Below are positions 24,172 through 36,812 of a stretch of 64,000 nt of DNA, piece by piece. The notes below the pieces were generated by a model that saw only the letters and a list, made by a program, of their open reading frames with translations, did no database searches and was not told the origin of the DNA. The stretch's first letter is position 1. Every line of letters begins with the position of its first letter. Made by a program: the position numbers and the translations under genes. Location: NCBI GenBank assembly GCA_900175165.2, contig FWWN02000685.1, positions 1 to 64,000 of the forward strand. Direction: 5' to 3'. This DNA is from Rhizomucor pusillus. Taxonomy: Eukaryota > Mucoromycota > Mucoromycetes > Mucorales > Lichtheimiaceae.

Positions 24172-25729
24172 CTATTGCGATGCACGAAGAACAAAGTTGA
24201 GGAACCGAGAAAGCAAGGTTTGAGGTGTCTCAAAGAAGGAATAAGCTAAAAAAAAAATATGCTAGAGTCTCAGCAAAAACAAATTTGAATGCAATGCATT
24301 GCAAATACGTTACCTTTTGAAGCTACAAGGATATCCAACATGGGCGACAGCAATGCTTCGTAGTCGACGTTTGGATCCGAGAGAATATCAGAATGTTTTG
24401 CCCAGGATTTGTCCAACACGCCAATGCTGTACATATCTTGCTTTGTGAATAAGCACGGCAGTGCTTCAAACAGTGGTTTGAATAGCTCCGGACGACTTTG
24501 CAGCGGGTCAGATTCTAGTTCGTTGACAAGGTAATACATAGGATACTTGTTGTCTGTCTTGGAACGGTAATCGATGCACGTCGCAAGCATTTCCTTCTTT
24601 TTGTTATTCTGAAGGATACTGGTCAGACGAGCTTTATCATCTTCTGGGATGGACGCTGCTACAGCTTGGTTGATGGGCATGTCGCCAAAGATCTCGGTTA
24701 TAACGCCTGCCATGAGATCTTTGCTATCTTGCTTGCTCATTTCATTGATGGGCACGGGATCCAGTTTATCCAGCTCGTTAAAGTAAGTAAGATTCAGATA
24801 CAGCCAGTTGTATGCTTTGCGACCACCCAGCGTCATTGTTATCTTTTCAGCTGCAGCTGTGAGGGGCGGCAGACGGTCTGGCAGTATAAACAGTCGAGAT
24901 GAAATGTCCTTGTTCAGCGCGCTCAAGCCTTTGCTTTCTCCTGTTGGGTATCGGGCCGCTGAAGCCAGCGACCCAAACTGTATAAGACGCTGTTGGATCT
25001 TTTGGATTTGACTCGTACGCATCAGTCTCGGTAGCGGCAACGTGCTGGACGCTGCTGTTGCTGCATTTTCGTCGATCAGCGATCCATTTTTCGGGAAACT
25101 CATAGGATCCACAACGACCACATCCGCTGGGTCGACGCTGCCTCCCAAAGCCGACTCTGCTGTGCCCCATCCATGTCCCTCGGTTCGTTCGATGATCTGG
25201 ATACCGTATTTTTGCTGCAGCTCGGTGAAATCAAATAGCACAGACCATGGGATTTCTGTCCACTCGTCGATCGTTTCACAAGGCTCGAGGATTGTTTGCC
25301 AATATCTTTTATCAGAACGGCATAGTTGTCTCAAAATCGCTTTATCTTGGGCTTCGTAGCGTCGGGATAACGTGTCGAACGGCGCCCAGTCATAGGATCG
25401 ACCTAGCCGCAGCTTGGGCGCTATTATAGTACGCTTCGTCTCAAACGCAATGCGGATGGCCGTTCTGAATGCTTCGTGTTGTTCCGGGAAACCTCTTGTT
25501 AGAGACTAATGTCAGCATCGCTCCCACTGATCTCAGTAGTCTCTCTTTTTTACCCGTGAGGAAACCATGAGAAATAACCCGTGCCTCCTACGCGTGTCCC
25601 GGCCTCCTTGGATTTATCCAGCGAGGAGCTTAGAGACCGTTCGGGAGTGTACATCATTGATGCATATAGAACAAGACATATTATAACTGTCAAGCCGGCA
25701 AGGACTACTAAGCGTGACGCACGCGGCAT
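24172..25729 (-). CDS. O-fucosyltransferase-like type II membrane protein
   Basis: Three exons (25554-25729, 24314-25494, 24172-24245) join to 476 residues. The N-terminus MPRASRLVVLAGLTVIICLV is a signal anchor, suggesting the Golgi. Across the first intron the protein reads YFSWFPHGGFPEQHEAFR, then NRT-like KRTIIAPKLRLG, and later KYPMYYLVNELESDP, the pattern of fungal membrane proteins related to the GDP-fucose O-fucosyltransferase superfamily. Donor, acceptor and reaction are not shown by the sequence. The last exon (AYSFFETPQTLL, ending LRASQ) is short and preceded by an 11-T tract. The ATG at 25729 directly precedes the anchor. Confidence 0.75.
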
Positions 25730-25931
25730 CGATAAAATGCTTTGATAAACAGAAGAGAGAAAAGGAGAAAGCGAGAAAAAAAAGGAGCTGATCTATATCC
25801 ATGTTAGCTTGGCAACTGTCGGACCTTCCGGACAATAGTGGGGAACATAAGCAGTGGTGGGTAAAACAATCAAATGATGACGATGATGATGGTACAAGGT
25901 ATAGTATATATATATACAAATGTAAAGAAAA

Positions 25932-27447
25932 TTACTCCTGCTTTTTCATCTTCTTCTTACGAATCTTGTTCTCTGGTAGACCGCCACCAGGCTTGTTCCA
26001 TGAGAGATAGCTGGTATCGCCCAATTTCCTGTATTTCAATGTCAGATGCCTCGATGTATTCATGTACTAGCGGTTGCATAAGCTTACCTTGGCTTGATGA
26101 GGTGTACGAGCGTAAATATTAAGCCCAAAAGAACACACAGAGCACCTATCGCCATGTATGCAATACCAATGTAGGGGTTGCGGCCGCCAAGAGAGCTCGT
26201 CGTCGAGAGCACAAGCCATTTCGTACCACCATACTGGAGAGTATCAAAGTCTAACGCATTCAGGAGCTGTGAGCATGCCATTCCCTAAGTTTACCACATT
26301 TTACATACTCATATCAATGTAGACGCGCCATCGTCCAGCCGGTAAATCGTCGTTATCATTCCGAGCCCAAATTTTTCTAAAATCTGGCAAGGCTGCCATG
26401 TGCATCCAGACTTGAAAACGCTCCATATTCTGAAGATCCGGAGGCGGATGTTGTTCATCGTAGCGACCATTAGGATACCGAAGCGCCCAGTTCGGTGGAG
26501 GAACGATCTGTGCAATATCGTACTGCGTCGGTTTGTATTTTTTCTTGTCGGATGGCCAAGCAATGCCTTTGGTGGAAAAGGTGTACTGGTCGTTCGGGAC
26601 ATTGACGGAAGTGAGGTTGGATGCGGTGTCTATCAACAGAGTGTGAGCATGAATCCTGCTCAATGCAGCTTGCTTTTTCCTCTCCTACCATTAAACATGG
26701 AGTTTGCTATGAGCCCACAAGGGTAGATGATATCTGTCCCGCTCACAGCGAGAGGGTCACAGTTGGTACGGTACGTCGATCCGCTTGCAGCGTGGCCGTA
26801 GAGCTGGTTGGCATCAAAGTTCTTAATATACAGACGATGGTTCTGGTAAAAGTTGGTGAGGCGGTAATACATGAAAACAGGCCCATTCATAGTAGTGGGT
26901 ACGGTGAAGTCTAGCACGCATTGCCGGATAGTCAAGTTGTTTGGATTCTGCCACTCTGGGTCGAGGAATTGAGTGCTGTTTTGATAATGAAATGCGGGAG
27001 GTTCCATGTTGCTCGCATTTACGTCTTTCGAGAACTGATAAGCGTACGAGCTGGGTGCGAGGTATACAGGGCTACTGTAGGATCCACAATGAGAATAGTC
27101 AATCATTAACTCATCCACCTGTTAAATTAATTAGCCATCGTTCTTGTTGCCAAGTTCGCCATAATTCTTTCTTTACTTACTCGCCCGCTCGACCAGTACA
27201 ACAGTCCTCCTATTGGCAAAAAGAGTATGCCTACAATGAAAAATGTAGGCAGTACTACTCGAGGCGTCATTACAGGCTGCCATGCTGGTAATCTCTGCTG
27301 TCGAAACGCCCCATCTATCAAATAATAAATTAACCATCGATTGAGAGCTCTTCCAAACAATAAGCGCATACCTTTCGGTCTCCGTGATTCGGGTTTCTCT
27401 TCCTCTTCTTTGCTAGACTGTATTGAATTCAACTCTGGCTCTTGCAT
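25932..27447 (-). CDS. CDC50: CDC50/LEM3 family, P4-ATPase flippase beta subunit
   Basis: Chaperone and regulatory subunit of phospholipid flippases, needed for export from the ER and for aminophospholipid transport. I trace six exons; the last intron junctions give [15 protein letters not shown] and [20 protein letters not shown]. Visible: N-terminal cytosolic tail, first helix [18 protein letters not shown], an ectodomain with conserved cysteine pairs ([29 protein letters not shown]) and N-glycosylation sites, the signature [19 protein letters not shown], second helix [19 protein letters not shown], and a basic C-terminus ending KKKMKKQE. The start ATG at 27447 begins [10 protein letters not shown]. 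Confidence 0.95.
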
Positions 27448-27828
27448 GTGGCAGCTGGGGTGAGGTGGGAGCGATTCTACACAACCGAGAAATTGTTCGG
27501 CCAGCAATTTTGCCGCCGATCCTTTTTATCGTCGGAAAACCCGATAGACCCCGCCCAGGGCAGCCCTATTTTGGGGATATTTGACTGGTTCGGTCGTAGA
27601 TAAAGCGTTATAGATCTCGTACTTACTACGCATCATTTGAAACCATCAGATATTGCAACACCTCTATATATGTACATAGCCGCATCCAGGATTAATAAAC
27701 TCGACCGCTTCCTATGCATGTTCGGTCGTTTGGCTCCATAGTCAATCAGGAGCATAGCATCCATCATATTCCACATAAAACTGCGAATCTAGTTCATGTA
27801 GAGAAGGTGGCCGAGAATATGGTTTACA

Positions 27829-27945
27829 ACACAAGAACATGCTTTCGAATCGATAACATTCATAAAAGATCCATCCATGCTATATGACAACGATAAAAGC
27901 AATATAGCACCCAAATACAGCATCTGAAGATAGAGAAGCAAGGAA
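27829..27945 (+). repeat. Internal fragment C of MITE-like repeat
   Basis: Shares aaaagatccatycatgctat with copy A (19928-19947) and the block acgataaaagcaa with the element at 30928-31239. No terminal inverted repeat is present here, so it is a fragment. Confidence 0.5.
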
Positions 27946-29761
27946 GTCCGTGAGTATATGAACGCGGGCGACTTCCTGTTTAAACGCTAATAATTTTCTT
28001 GTTAGGTATGGATATTTGCACTTCTTTAAGTCGGTGGACGCGACCAAGATTATTATTTCTGTATGAAGACCAAGTAGTTTGCCGAGGACTAAAAGTGAAA
28101 ACAACATACAACGATACAAATGGAAATTGAATTGTGTACGAGATAAGACCATGGATTTCTTGTTGAAGGTCCTCAAGTGTACAAATTTTGCAAAGCAGAA
28201 ACCTGTCCCAACGGCAACTACCATTCACGTCGGTTCAAAAATCCCAATTCGAATGGAAACTTTGTAATACATCTTCCAAGTCATAAATAGAGATACGGAT
28301 GCTCAAGGAAATGAGCGATACCGGACACTGCAGTACGCATCACTTGCTGAAGATTGCTGTGACTCTCCTTGCTCCTCTAATTATTGGTTTTATCACTAGA
28401 CTGCCCTCAGATTCTTGCTGATATGCTTGAATTACCTATAGCCGTGTATGATGGCTCCGGTAAAAACGCTAAAATGTTCTTACCTGTGACAACAGAGTCG
28501 AAATCTTGGCGCGGCCAATAATGCTTCAACTGCTAAGGGGAACCATTTTTCGATCAAGACTCAAAACTTTCCGTGGCGGTCGATCAACTTTCAGCATAAG
28601 CAAGCGTGCATTCACATGGACATAGAAGATAAATGGTCATATCAATCGAAATAAAAGAAATAATAACGGTTTATCATACGCTATCATTCTCCTAGCACCA
28701 GAAAAGAAAAACCCATCCATTTATGCTGTATGGCATATCATTATTCATGTATTGAACTTCCAGAATAGCAATAACGAAATTCTGTGGATATTCCTTGAGT
28801 AAATGGATTGCATATCGATAGTTTAGGTCAAAAGCTCAACATAATCACTCGTTAGCCTAGTGACGACATCGACATTATGTACATAAAGCATACATGATGG
28901 TACCCATTGACTACATATAAACAGGAGAACTCGCAGATTGCAATGTCAAAGGTCACACACTCTGTTGCTTGAAGATAGCTTCATCCTGCCTGTTCCCTGG
29001 TAGCAAAGAACTCGTCTTGTTCCTGTCCTTTTGTGGTCAGGCTGTATTTCCTGTAAGACTTAATCAGAATACATAGCATTTTCTAAACATGTACGTTAGC
29101 TTGAGGAAGTCTATATGTACAGCCTTGCATTGCTAACACATTTTCTCCTTACCAGCATGAATAAACTGTCAATGGTCACTTGATGTTTAGAGATATTCGA
29201 AACACTCTGTGCCTAAAATGAAGGAATACCCGGAGAATTCCTCGTGAATAAGCGGATTTAGTGGATTCTTGTATTGCGAACAAAGGTTTTATTGCAATGC
29301 TATGGTATGTTCTGCTGATGTTTCTTTATCAGGTACATTTACTGCAATGGTGTTTCGGTCACGTCCCCGAACTAGGGTCCCAATAAATCAGAACAACATA
29401 CAAAAGTTTTCCATGGGTAAAATGCAGTTAAGGTTCTGTAAAGTACCGCCATTTGGCAATCCGCCAACGGCAAGTTCTCAATATAGCTTGTATGTACCAA
29501 TTTGTAGTAGCAGCAGCTGCATTGATGCAGTGACGTGAATGCGAGTCGTGCTTGGACTGATTAGTTATGGTTATCTAGCTGCACCTGCAACATTAAAGTT
29601 GCGAAAAATACCGCCCAGGACCTACCCAAAACAAACTGATCTCGGGGAATTCGTGTGGTATCTAATGAAACATGACTTTACCGTAATTAGCAGGCCCGTG
29701 CACTACTGCGCTTTTAGCATATGAGAATTTTTATTTTTTGCAAGGGCGCCACTGGCAGTAG

Positions 29762-29769
29762 TATATAAA
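29762..29769 (+). promoter_or_regulatory. TATA box of inositol oxygenase gene
   Basis: tatataaa, 46 nt before the ATG at 29815, with a short leader between. Such a clear TATA element is common in regulated fungal genes. Confidence 0.7.
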
Positions 29770-29814
29770 GCTAGCTGTCAGGGACGAGCCAAGGAATCAT
29801 TCTCAAACACAACC

Positions 29815-30738
29815 ATGACTGTTTCTGAAGCTGCACGAATCTCTGCATTGTGGGAAGACTTTTTGCGCACAAAGTTCGGAGAGAACAAATCAAACAAGCA
29901 GACCGAGGCGTTTCGCGACTATGTCGAGGCATCAAGCACCGTCGCCGCCTTTTACAAGGAAAACCACGAGAAACAGACTTTGGCCCACGTGGTTACCATG
30001 AAAGAAAAGTACCAGAAACTGGACAAGGCCGAAATGGGTGTATGGGAAGCGCTCGAAGTGCTCAATGGTCTCGTTGACGAGTCGGATCCCGACACTGAGC
30101 TTCCGCAAACCGTGCATGCGCTTCAATCCGCAGAAGCTGCTCGTCGCGATGGTCAGCCTCGGTGGTTGGTCCTGACGGCATTGATCCATGACCTCGGCAA
30201 GTATCTCTTCTTCCTTGGCGAACCGCAATGGACTGTAAGTGCATATTCTTCCTAAAGTATTTGTGAGACACTCAAGCAGGTGTTTTTTTGGCGTGCTTGT
30301 CGTCAGGTGGTAGGTGACACGTTCCCCGTCGGATGCAAACATGCAGGCAAGGTTGTCCATCCCGAGTTCTTTGCTGGCAATCCCGACAGCAAGCATCCAG
30401 TGTATAGCACCAAGTATGGCATCTATGAGCCAAACTGTGGTCTCGAGAATGTGCACATGAGCTTCGGCCACGACGAATATCTCTACACTGTCTGCAAGGA
30501 TTACTTGCCTCCCGAAGCCCTGTACATAATCCGATACCACTCCTTCTACTCTTGCCACACTCAAGGAGAATACTCCTGGCTGCTCAACGAAAAGGATACA
30601 GAAATGATGAAATGGGTCAAGACTTTTAACCAATACGACCTTTACTCCAAGGCCGAAGATGTGCCTAACGTCGACGAACTCAAGTCTTACTACCTTGAAT
30701 TGATCTCAGAATACTTCCCAGACAAGATCCGATGGTAA
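29815..30738 (+). CDS. MIOX: Inositol oxygenase (myo-inositol oxygenase)
   Basis: Di-iron enzyme that cleaves myo-inositol with O2 to D-glucuronate, the first step of inositol catabolism. Two exons (29815-30234, 30307-30738) give 283 residues, the usual length. The metal-ligand motifs are intact: QTVHALQSAEAARRDG, then LTALIHDLGKYL (His-Asp), NVHMSFGHDEYLY and IIRYHSFYSCH; the C-terminus PDKIRW matches the family ending. Cytosolic. The strong TATA box at 29762 suggests regulated expression, perhaps by inositol. Inositol oxygenase is known from animals, plants and some fungi, including zygomycetes. Confidence 0.97.
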
Positions 30739-30927
30739 AATGGAGACATCTTCTTTCAGATACTTATTACCTTATTCCCAACGAGAAATAAAGCCTTCAA
30801 GTTGAGTCTCTTTATGCGAAATATTACACAAAGTACTCTATGGCCAAGATATATTCTGTACGCTTAATCGCTGAAGGTCGATTTGGCCACCTCGTCAAGG
30901 ATGGATCATAACTGCGTTACTTCTTTG

Positions 30928-31239
30928 GGACTTGCTTCGGACAGACAATAGCTGCTTATGTAGTAGTTGATGACAATATGGCTTACAGCATAAACATCTA
31001 CTTTCCAATCGAAAACAATTTTAAGATCCATTCTGGCAACGATAAAAGCAAGGCAGCTTCTTTATTCCCAGCCTTTCATTGGTTAAAATGCTGCATAAAT
31101 TTCCACATTTGTAAGCGCTTTAAACCTCTCCGTCACATTTCCGTAGGGACTGGTGCCAAACATAACCTCGATCTCCTTTTTCTTCAATACGATTAATCTA
31201 TCCAACAGTGACTACCTATCTGTCTATCCGAAGTAAATC
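30928..31239. mobile_element. MITE-like element with terminal inverted repeats
   Basis: The left end reads ggacttgcttcggacagaca then atag; the reverse complement of the right end (31212-31239) reads gatttacttcggatagacag then atag. Over about 24 positions only a few differ. No transposase is encoded in the 312 bp. Copy A (19854) and fragment C (27829) share its interior. A clear target-site duplication is not visible, so the insertion is old or the ends are imprecise. Confidence 0.65.
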
Positions 31240-31921
31240 GCCTTTCAGAAACCATATATTCTACACCCATCTCGGTCTCCTTTATGCATTGATTACATTC
31301 GTCGTAGCAAGGAAGATTTCGCCAACGTGTCTACAGCCCCACCTTAGTTAATGTCCATGCACTGAGATCCAGCCTGACTGGAAATTCGCTGTCGAAGGTT
31401 CCTTGAGACTGCAGGATTGATAACCAAGGCAAAGTCGGACGACAGGTCGGCGGAGACCCTTGCTTCAAGGATCGCCACGAGGAAGCTACATGGGAGGTCG
31501 GGTCTGTTTGCCCTGATGTTTACATTGATCTTCCCATCGATGTGGAAGACGGCTTGTTCTCTTCGGTCAAAAAGTTGTCCAGCTATTGACAACGATTCGC
31601 GTACAGAAACATGTTTACAACATGCTTATAACATTTGATTATAGGCCCTCAAGAACATGGCCATAGCACGTCTCTTGGCTCACGTCACATTGATCAACAT
31701 GATGGAGAAGGCGAAGGCATGTTCCAACCCTAAATGCTTTCGTAAAGCATGGTCAACACGCTCGAATTTTTAGACACAACAACGTAAATAAGCTGCCAAT
31801 ATCAAAGTAGCGCTTACTATCGGCAAGATGGAGCTGATAACTAACTATCTGGATCCTGTTTTGAGTCCAACTACTTCATCAGCCCGATGGACGTCGCCTC
31901 TTCCAATGGTAAGACAAACCA

Positions 31922-32550
31922 GTGCTCTTGGATTACAAAATCGATGGAACAATGGCTGTTAGGCTAAACAGATGCGGTAAGGAGTTTGGCTCAATACAGA
32001 TGAATCAGCGTCCAGATGGAGGCATGACGCTGACAAAGCAGATTCAAGACGTTTACGCCTTGGGATTCTGCGAGGTCAAGCCTGCGAGCGCAGCCATACG
32101 CCATCTGCTAACGCATACTGATACTTTTCGCCTGGCAATGTTCTGCAAGAACGCCTTTGACCGCGAGGAGGTGCAATGCACTTTGGGGATTCAGGCTGTC
32201 GGTAAGTTGATCCAAGGAAAGACAGGATGGAGCTCATTGATGGTGTTATCTACGTAGGTATGAATGTCACTTTCTTCTTGTGTGCCTTACATGCCGAAGC
32301 ATTATACCCTTTCTTGAAAATCGGCCAGATTGAGGTGCCAAACTCACTGGATACACTGAATGTGTTTCTGGGCCATTTGGATACTTGCAAACAAATTATG
32401 TGCACGTACAACAGGTTTTGCGTCCGGAGGCCCTCTGGAGACAAGATTGTCTGCCGGCAAAAACGACTAAGCCTGACACACAACCAAGTTACCGATGTGG
32501 TTCATGATGTTAACGATTCGGTGACACCTTCAGTCTTCTATTCCCAATGA
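31922..32550 (+). pseudogene. PD-(D/E)XK-like protein fragment of a multi-copy family
   Basis: Two open pieces, 31922-32201 and 32258-32550, join through a canonical 56-nt intron into one frame of about 190 residues. The first contains NQRPDGGM and, 19 residues after the Asp, GFCEVKPA: the P-D...E-x-K spacing of restriction-endonuclease-like folds. Then come DTFRLAMFCKNAFD and, after the intron, MNVTFFLCALHAEALYPFLK. I associate this pattern with large hypothetical families of Mucoromycota genomes; a nuclease fold is inference. No start or N-terminal exons can be joined upstream (a candidate ELITNYLDPVLSP lies near 31831-31870, out of register), so I call it partial or decayed. Confidence 0.5.
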
Positions 32551-33786
32551 TTGAAAGGGATATAAATATGATATATGCAACTTTTTCTGACCTATTGCGG
32601 GACGAGATCCAAGTAACCCATAAGTTCTCCCGGCGCAGCGTACAGTTGTTTCTCAAAAATGGCATTGCTGGCCATGGTGAGGGCAAGCACGGTAGAAGGA
32701 AGCCCAGCGGCAGCGCCCGTGAGAGGGCCCCCGTGGAGGTCAACCCTGTGCGAAAGCCCGGTGCCTAAGTGACGGTTGCTGCGTTCGTGCGCGCGCGTGC
32801 TCGCATCCTGAGCAACTGGTAGCGTCGTCGCGTTTGCCTCCCGTCTTTATCGCATCAACGAGAGACAGTGGATTTCAAGAGATCAAGTCTCACAACTCTC
32901 CTTGTAATGCAAGTCTCGACAGTCATGTGAATTGTCCGGCAAACGTAGACGAAGAATACAAGCACCGCCGGATCTGTCAAGGTCTCTTACCAATTCGAAT
33001 GCATGAAGCAAAGCGCCACCACGTACAATAAGTTCTGCACCAGAAGGAAGCCGGAGGACACCAACCAGAGGCATCCAGGCCTGTTACCTATATAGGTTAA
33101 CAACCTGCTCATTTGGTCACAACGGTTGTAGTGCATCATTTTTTCTTGTTCCCAAATCCTCGACAAGCATGTACTGCCAATCCTTAAAGAATGATGCATT
33201 TGATAAATCGCTTTCGCGCTCTGGCAAATCAGACGTTGCATAACCAGAAAGTCTTGTCGCGGACCGTGACGTCCCCACTTGGAAACGTGTAAACTTCGTG
33301 GTGAGAATCAGATCAGAGCTGCTCTCTGTTATGACATTTATCTAAGCACTTATGGGAATGAGAGACAAAGCCTTCGAAATCTCACAACCTTAAGCTAATG
33401 GATTCTTCAGTAATTCTGGTTATCATTGTCTCTTTTTCCAAAAGCCTGTTATATTCAACTTTGCTCTTAACGATTGACCAGAACTCACTCGATGGGTGAG
33501 GGTGAACACGAGGGAAGATAAGCATTATTTCCGAGACTTAATGTACTTTTGAATATATCCTCAGATTTGTGCACCATGTTCACTGACGGCGAGCATTATT
33601 TTAAGATGTAGAAGCAAGTTTCATATGCAGACTGGCTACTATATTTATTCCGGGCGGCGTCCCTGTATGACGTAATTTTCTTGGCCAAAGCGCCCTTATA
33701 TGGAGCAGGATTCTTGCAGATAGTTGCATTAACCCATCTCCTTTTTTATTCGCTTTTCTTTTTTTTCAGTTTGTAAAGCAGCAAAC

Positions 33787-35033
33787 ATGTCACCCGCTCA
33801 CGAGCAGACCGACGTTGAAAAGATCGAGCATGTCCCGCAAGAACAAAAGGGTGCATTCCACTCTTTCTTGAAATCATTGACATCCTTCTCGGGCGACATA
33901 TCCGCACTCACATGTCCGCCGTTCCTGTTGGCACCAGTATCTTTGATTGAATACTCGTAAGTGCTGTAAGCAGCCAGGTATTCGATTCGAGAAGTGGCTA
34001 ACGTTTTATATCAAGAGAATACTGGGCACAGCAGCCAGATTTGTTTACAGCGATCCCCTCTGCTGACGATGAATGCCAACGCATGCTAGCGTTTATCCGT
34101 TGGTACATTTCTGCCTTGAATGCATCTTTTTCAAGCCGTGTCCCGAAGGGTGAATGGGAAAAGAAGCCTTATAACCCAGTACTCGGGGAGCGTTGGTTTG
34201 CAACCTGGGGTGCTGTTGGAGCCAGCGGAGAAACGCAGGTTGTCTGCGAGCAAGTTTCGCACCATCCACCTGTCACCGCATTCTATATCCACAATGATAA
34301 GCATAAAATCACTCTGAACGGACATAGCGGACAAAAAACGCGATTCTCAGGCACTTCGCTCATCTGCGACCAAACCGGACGCGGACTGGTTACTTTGGGA
34401 GCGCGCGATAATGAAACTTACATGTTTACACATCCTTCACTTACAGTCAACGGAATCTGGTATGCCGCACCGTACGTCGAATTAACCGGCACAAACTACA
34501 TCCAGTCATCCACCAATTATTACACCACCATCGAATTCAGCTCGAAGGGATGGATTTCCGGTGAAAAGAATCACTTCAAAGCGCATGTTTACAAGAACGG
34601 CGATAAGAACTATACGTACAAAGTCGAAGGCCAGTGGAGCGGCAAATCTACCCTCACAGCTCACGGCAGCAAGGCGTCGGAACCGTTCTTGGATGTTGCG
34701 GAGCTCAGACCCGCCCAGTTGTATGTCAAACCGCTCGAGGAGCAAGGTCCGCTTGAATCCCGTCGAGTGTGGCAGAAGGTATCAGAGGCCATCCGTGCCG
34801 GAGACGTTCAAACTGCCGGTGAAGAAAAGAGTGCCATAGAAAATGAGCAACGAGCGCAGCGAAAGCAGCGCGAACAAGATGGTATTGAATGGAAACCGGA
34901 GCTCTTTCAATGGGTGGAAAAAGAACCGCACATAGAACAACTTTGCGAAAAGCTCAGTAGCAGCGTCAAGATCAAGCATAATAACGGTGTCTTGGAGACA
35001 GGAAACTGGGTGCACAAACATCATAGACAATGA
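33787..35033 (+). CDS. KES1: Oxysterol-binding protein homologue (OSH4/KES1 type)
   Basis: Sterol/PI4P exchange protein acting at Golgi membranes. Two exons (33787-33956, 34016-35033) give 395 residues, close to yeast Osh4, without PH or ankyrin domains. Family signature EQVSHHPPVTAFY is intact. A lid-like N-terminus precedes the core (LTCPPFLLAPVSLIEYSEYW). KPYNPVLGERW is the conserved PI4P-contacting stretch, and KNGDKNYTYKVEGQWSG lies in the barrel. The Lys/Arg-rich region around EQRAQRKQREQDGIEW matches the C-terminal helix. The ATG follows a T-rich leader (ttttttttcag). Confidence 0.96.
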
Positions 35034-35484
35034 ATAAAGTAGCTGCAATAAATCATGGAAATGCAAGCAGTTGTCGAATGAAAAGTTTGGGTTCTAATAA
35101 CATAAACAGACGCCGTATTGTTCCTTTGGATGCCAACAAAATGCTGTGTAATCCTGCTTCATGAGTGAGATAATACAGGCTATCATAGGGTTACTGTGGA
35201 AAAATCCAAAGATGAAATGAAGTTCTATCAATACGACGATCTCCCGGCAGACAAGAACCTTTCCCAGCTAGTCGACCCATAGATTTTCAAACTGACAGAG
35301 AAGGTGGTGCATGTGCCATGAAGTAATTAAAGGCGAACCGAAGCGTTCTGTAAGCTCCAACAGAGCAAATCCCCTTCCCATCTCGAGTTCTGTTAGGCCC
35401 CCGATTATCCCTACAGCTCGCCCCTCGATCACAACTAGATCTACACCATAAACAAATACAGATGATGGATGTAATAGTAACGAA
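35034..35484. other. Convergent 3' region of KES1 and TIP41
   Basis: 451 bp without recognised coding sequence; both transcripts end here. Confidence 0.5.
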
Positions 35485-36581
35485 TCATGTACATGCAAGC
35501 CGCTCTCGTGTAAAAACTTTGGGTTCTGGTGGCAGTATGGAAGATACCCAGTTGGGATCGTTTAGCATTGAAACATCCTTTTTGGCTGCAGGCAGTTTCT
35601 ATGAGATAGCACGAGTTAAGACACATTATGAGATAGTATAAATCGTGATGTATGTAGCGTACCTTTAATACATTGTAAAATGTCTCCTCTTTGGATGTGT
35701 ATTCTCGCACAACGTACGGCGCACCGAATTCATGGTAAATCCGAGTATCGTTTATCCGAAACAGAACGTCGTCAACGCGAAGAAAAAGGCGTTGTAATAT
35801 CAAAAAGCATGATGGCATGACTCGCTACGTAGGATGGACGAGTAAGAGTTGGGTGTGGAACGTGGCGTTAGAGGCAGTTATCTGTGCTTACCAGCCGTAT
35901 GGACAACATAGTAGTACCGTTATCTGCTAATTCATCTTCATACAAAATGTTTTCATTGTAGAAAAGAATCGGTTCCTTTTGCTTCAATCGTTCGAAATCT
36001 ACTTGAGGTTCCTCTGCTTGTTCAAATTCCCCTCCTCGCAACACAGTGCCTTTGTAAGTCGTTGTGTACGTCCAATCGTACGGTTTGACGACATCCTTGA
36101 TATTTGTATGATTTGCTGTGCTGTCTACACTGTCAGTCTGGCGTCCTTTCTGGCTACTACACGCTGCTGCAAGATATACCTCTTTCGTGTCCACTCATTG
36201 GCATATGCTACCTTGATATACTCGCTGCTCTCTGGACTGGTATCCACATACCGCAAAGCATCGTATGCATTGAACTCGATAGCTACTTTATCCGTTGCGA
36301 ACGTAATCCGGTTGCTTCCAAACACCATTTCTGGAGGAGGAATGCCAATGTCCTTTTGTATGCTACGTTGTTGAACACAACGTCAGCGTGATAAGTTCGA
36401 AGTCTTTCGATGCTGACATTTGAACTTACTTGTCCATTTCGGTAGAGTTGCATATACTCGCTTTCTCGCTCGTGATAGTCCACCCATGGAGACGGATGCC
36501 TTGCTTCATCCCACTCTTGACATTGCCTTGTTGTATTAGCTCGTGAGTTGGTAATCCTCGAGGTGCCGGAGAAGTCTGCAT
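35485..36581 (-). CDS. TIP41: TIP41 family protein, regulator of PP2A/TOR signalling
   Basis: Binds Tap42/alpha4 or PP2A-type catalytic subunits and tunes TORC1 signalling. Five exons (36430-36581, 36180-36362, 35892-36120, 35663-35824, 35485-35598) sum to 279 residues with every phase consistent. Conserved blocks: HGWTITSEKASI, PPPEMVFGSNRITF, IEFNAYDALRYVD, VKPYDW, the Thr-rich TYTTTYKGT, ILYEDELADNG, and RVMPSCFLILQRLFLRVDDV followed by RINDTRIYHE. The acceptors at 36121 and 35825 were chosen because only they keep these blocks in frame. The C-terminus ends FTRERLACT. Confidence 0.95.
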
Positions 36582-36812
36582 ATGAAAAAAGTAAAGAGCC
36601 TGGAATAGATTGCCTGCGACGCGCACACAGGTCAATAATGAACACAGTGTGATTGTGATGATAATAATAATGTAATAGCCATTTATAAGTATTATTACAA
36701 TTGGATATATGAGAAAAAGACTCGAAGCTAAGTATGACAACAAGGGAGGGGTGAAGGAGACAAGAACGGAAAGGAAAAAGGGATATTTACAGAGATCGAC
36801 TCGCGTAAAAAA
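36582..36812. other. Spacer between sulfate permease stop and TIP41 start
   Basis: Both genes are on the minus strand. The 231 bp include AT-rich sequence on the plus strand (gatgataataataatgtaatag near 36656) and likely TIP41 promoter elements. Confidence 0.4.

Larger units (their letters stand above)
27448..29814. other. Gene-poor AT-rich region with repeat fragments
   Basis: About 2.4 kb with no coding frame I can support. 27829-27945 is an internal fragment of the MITE-like repeat (block aaaagatccatccatgctat at 27864-27883). A weaker resemblance lies at about 28700-28740. The last 60 bp carry the TATA box of the inositol oxygenase gene. Confidence 0.5.
30739..33786. other. Gene-poor region with MITE-like element and relics
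   Basis: Three kilobases holding the element at 30928-31239, the relic at 31922-32550, and a fragment at about 33021-33060 that resembles 32400-32440. The last 150 bp should hold the KES1 promoter (tgacgtaat at 33667). Confidence 0.5.
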
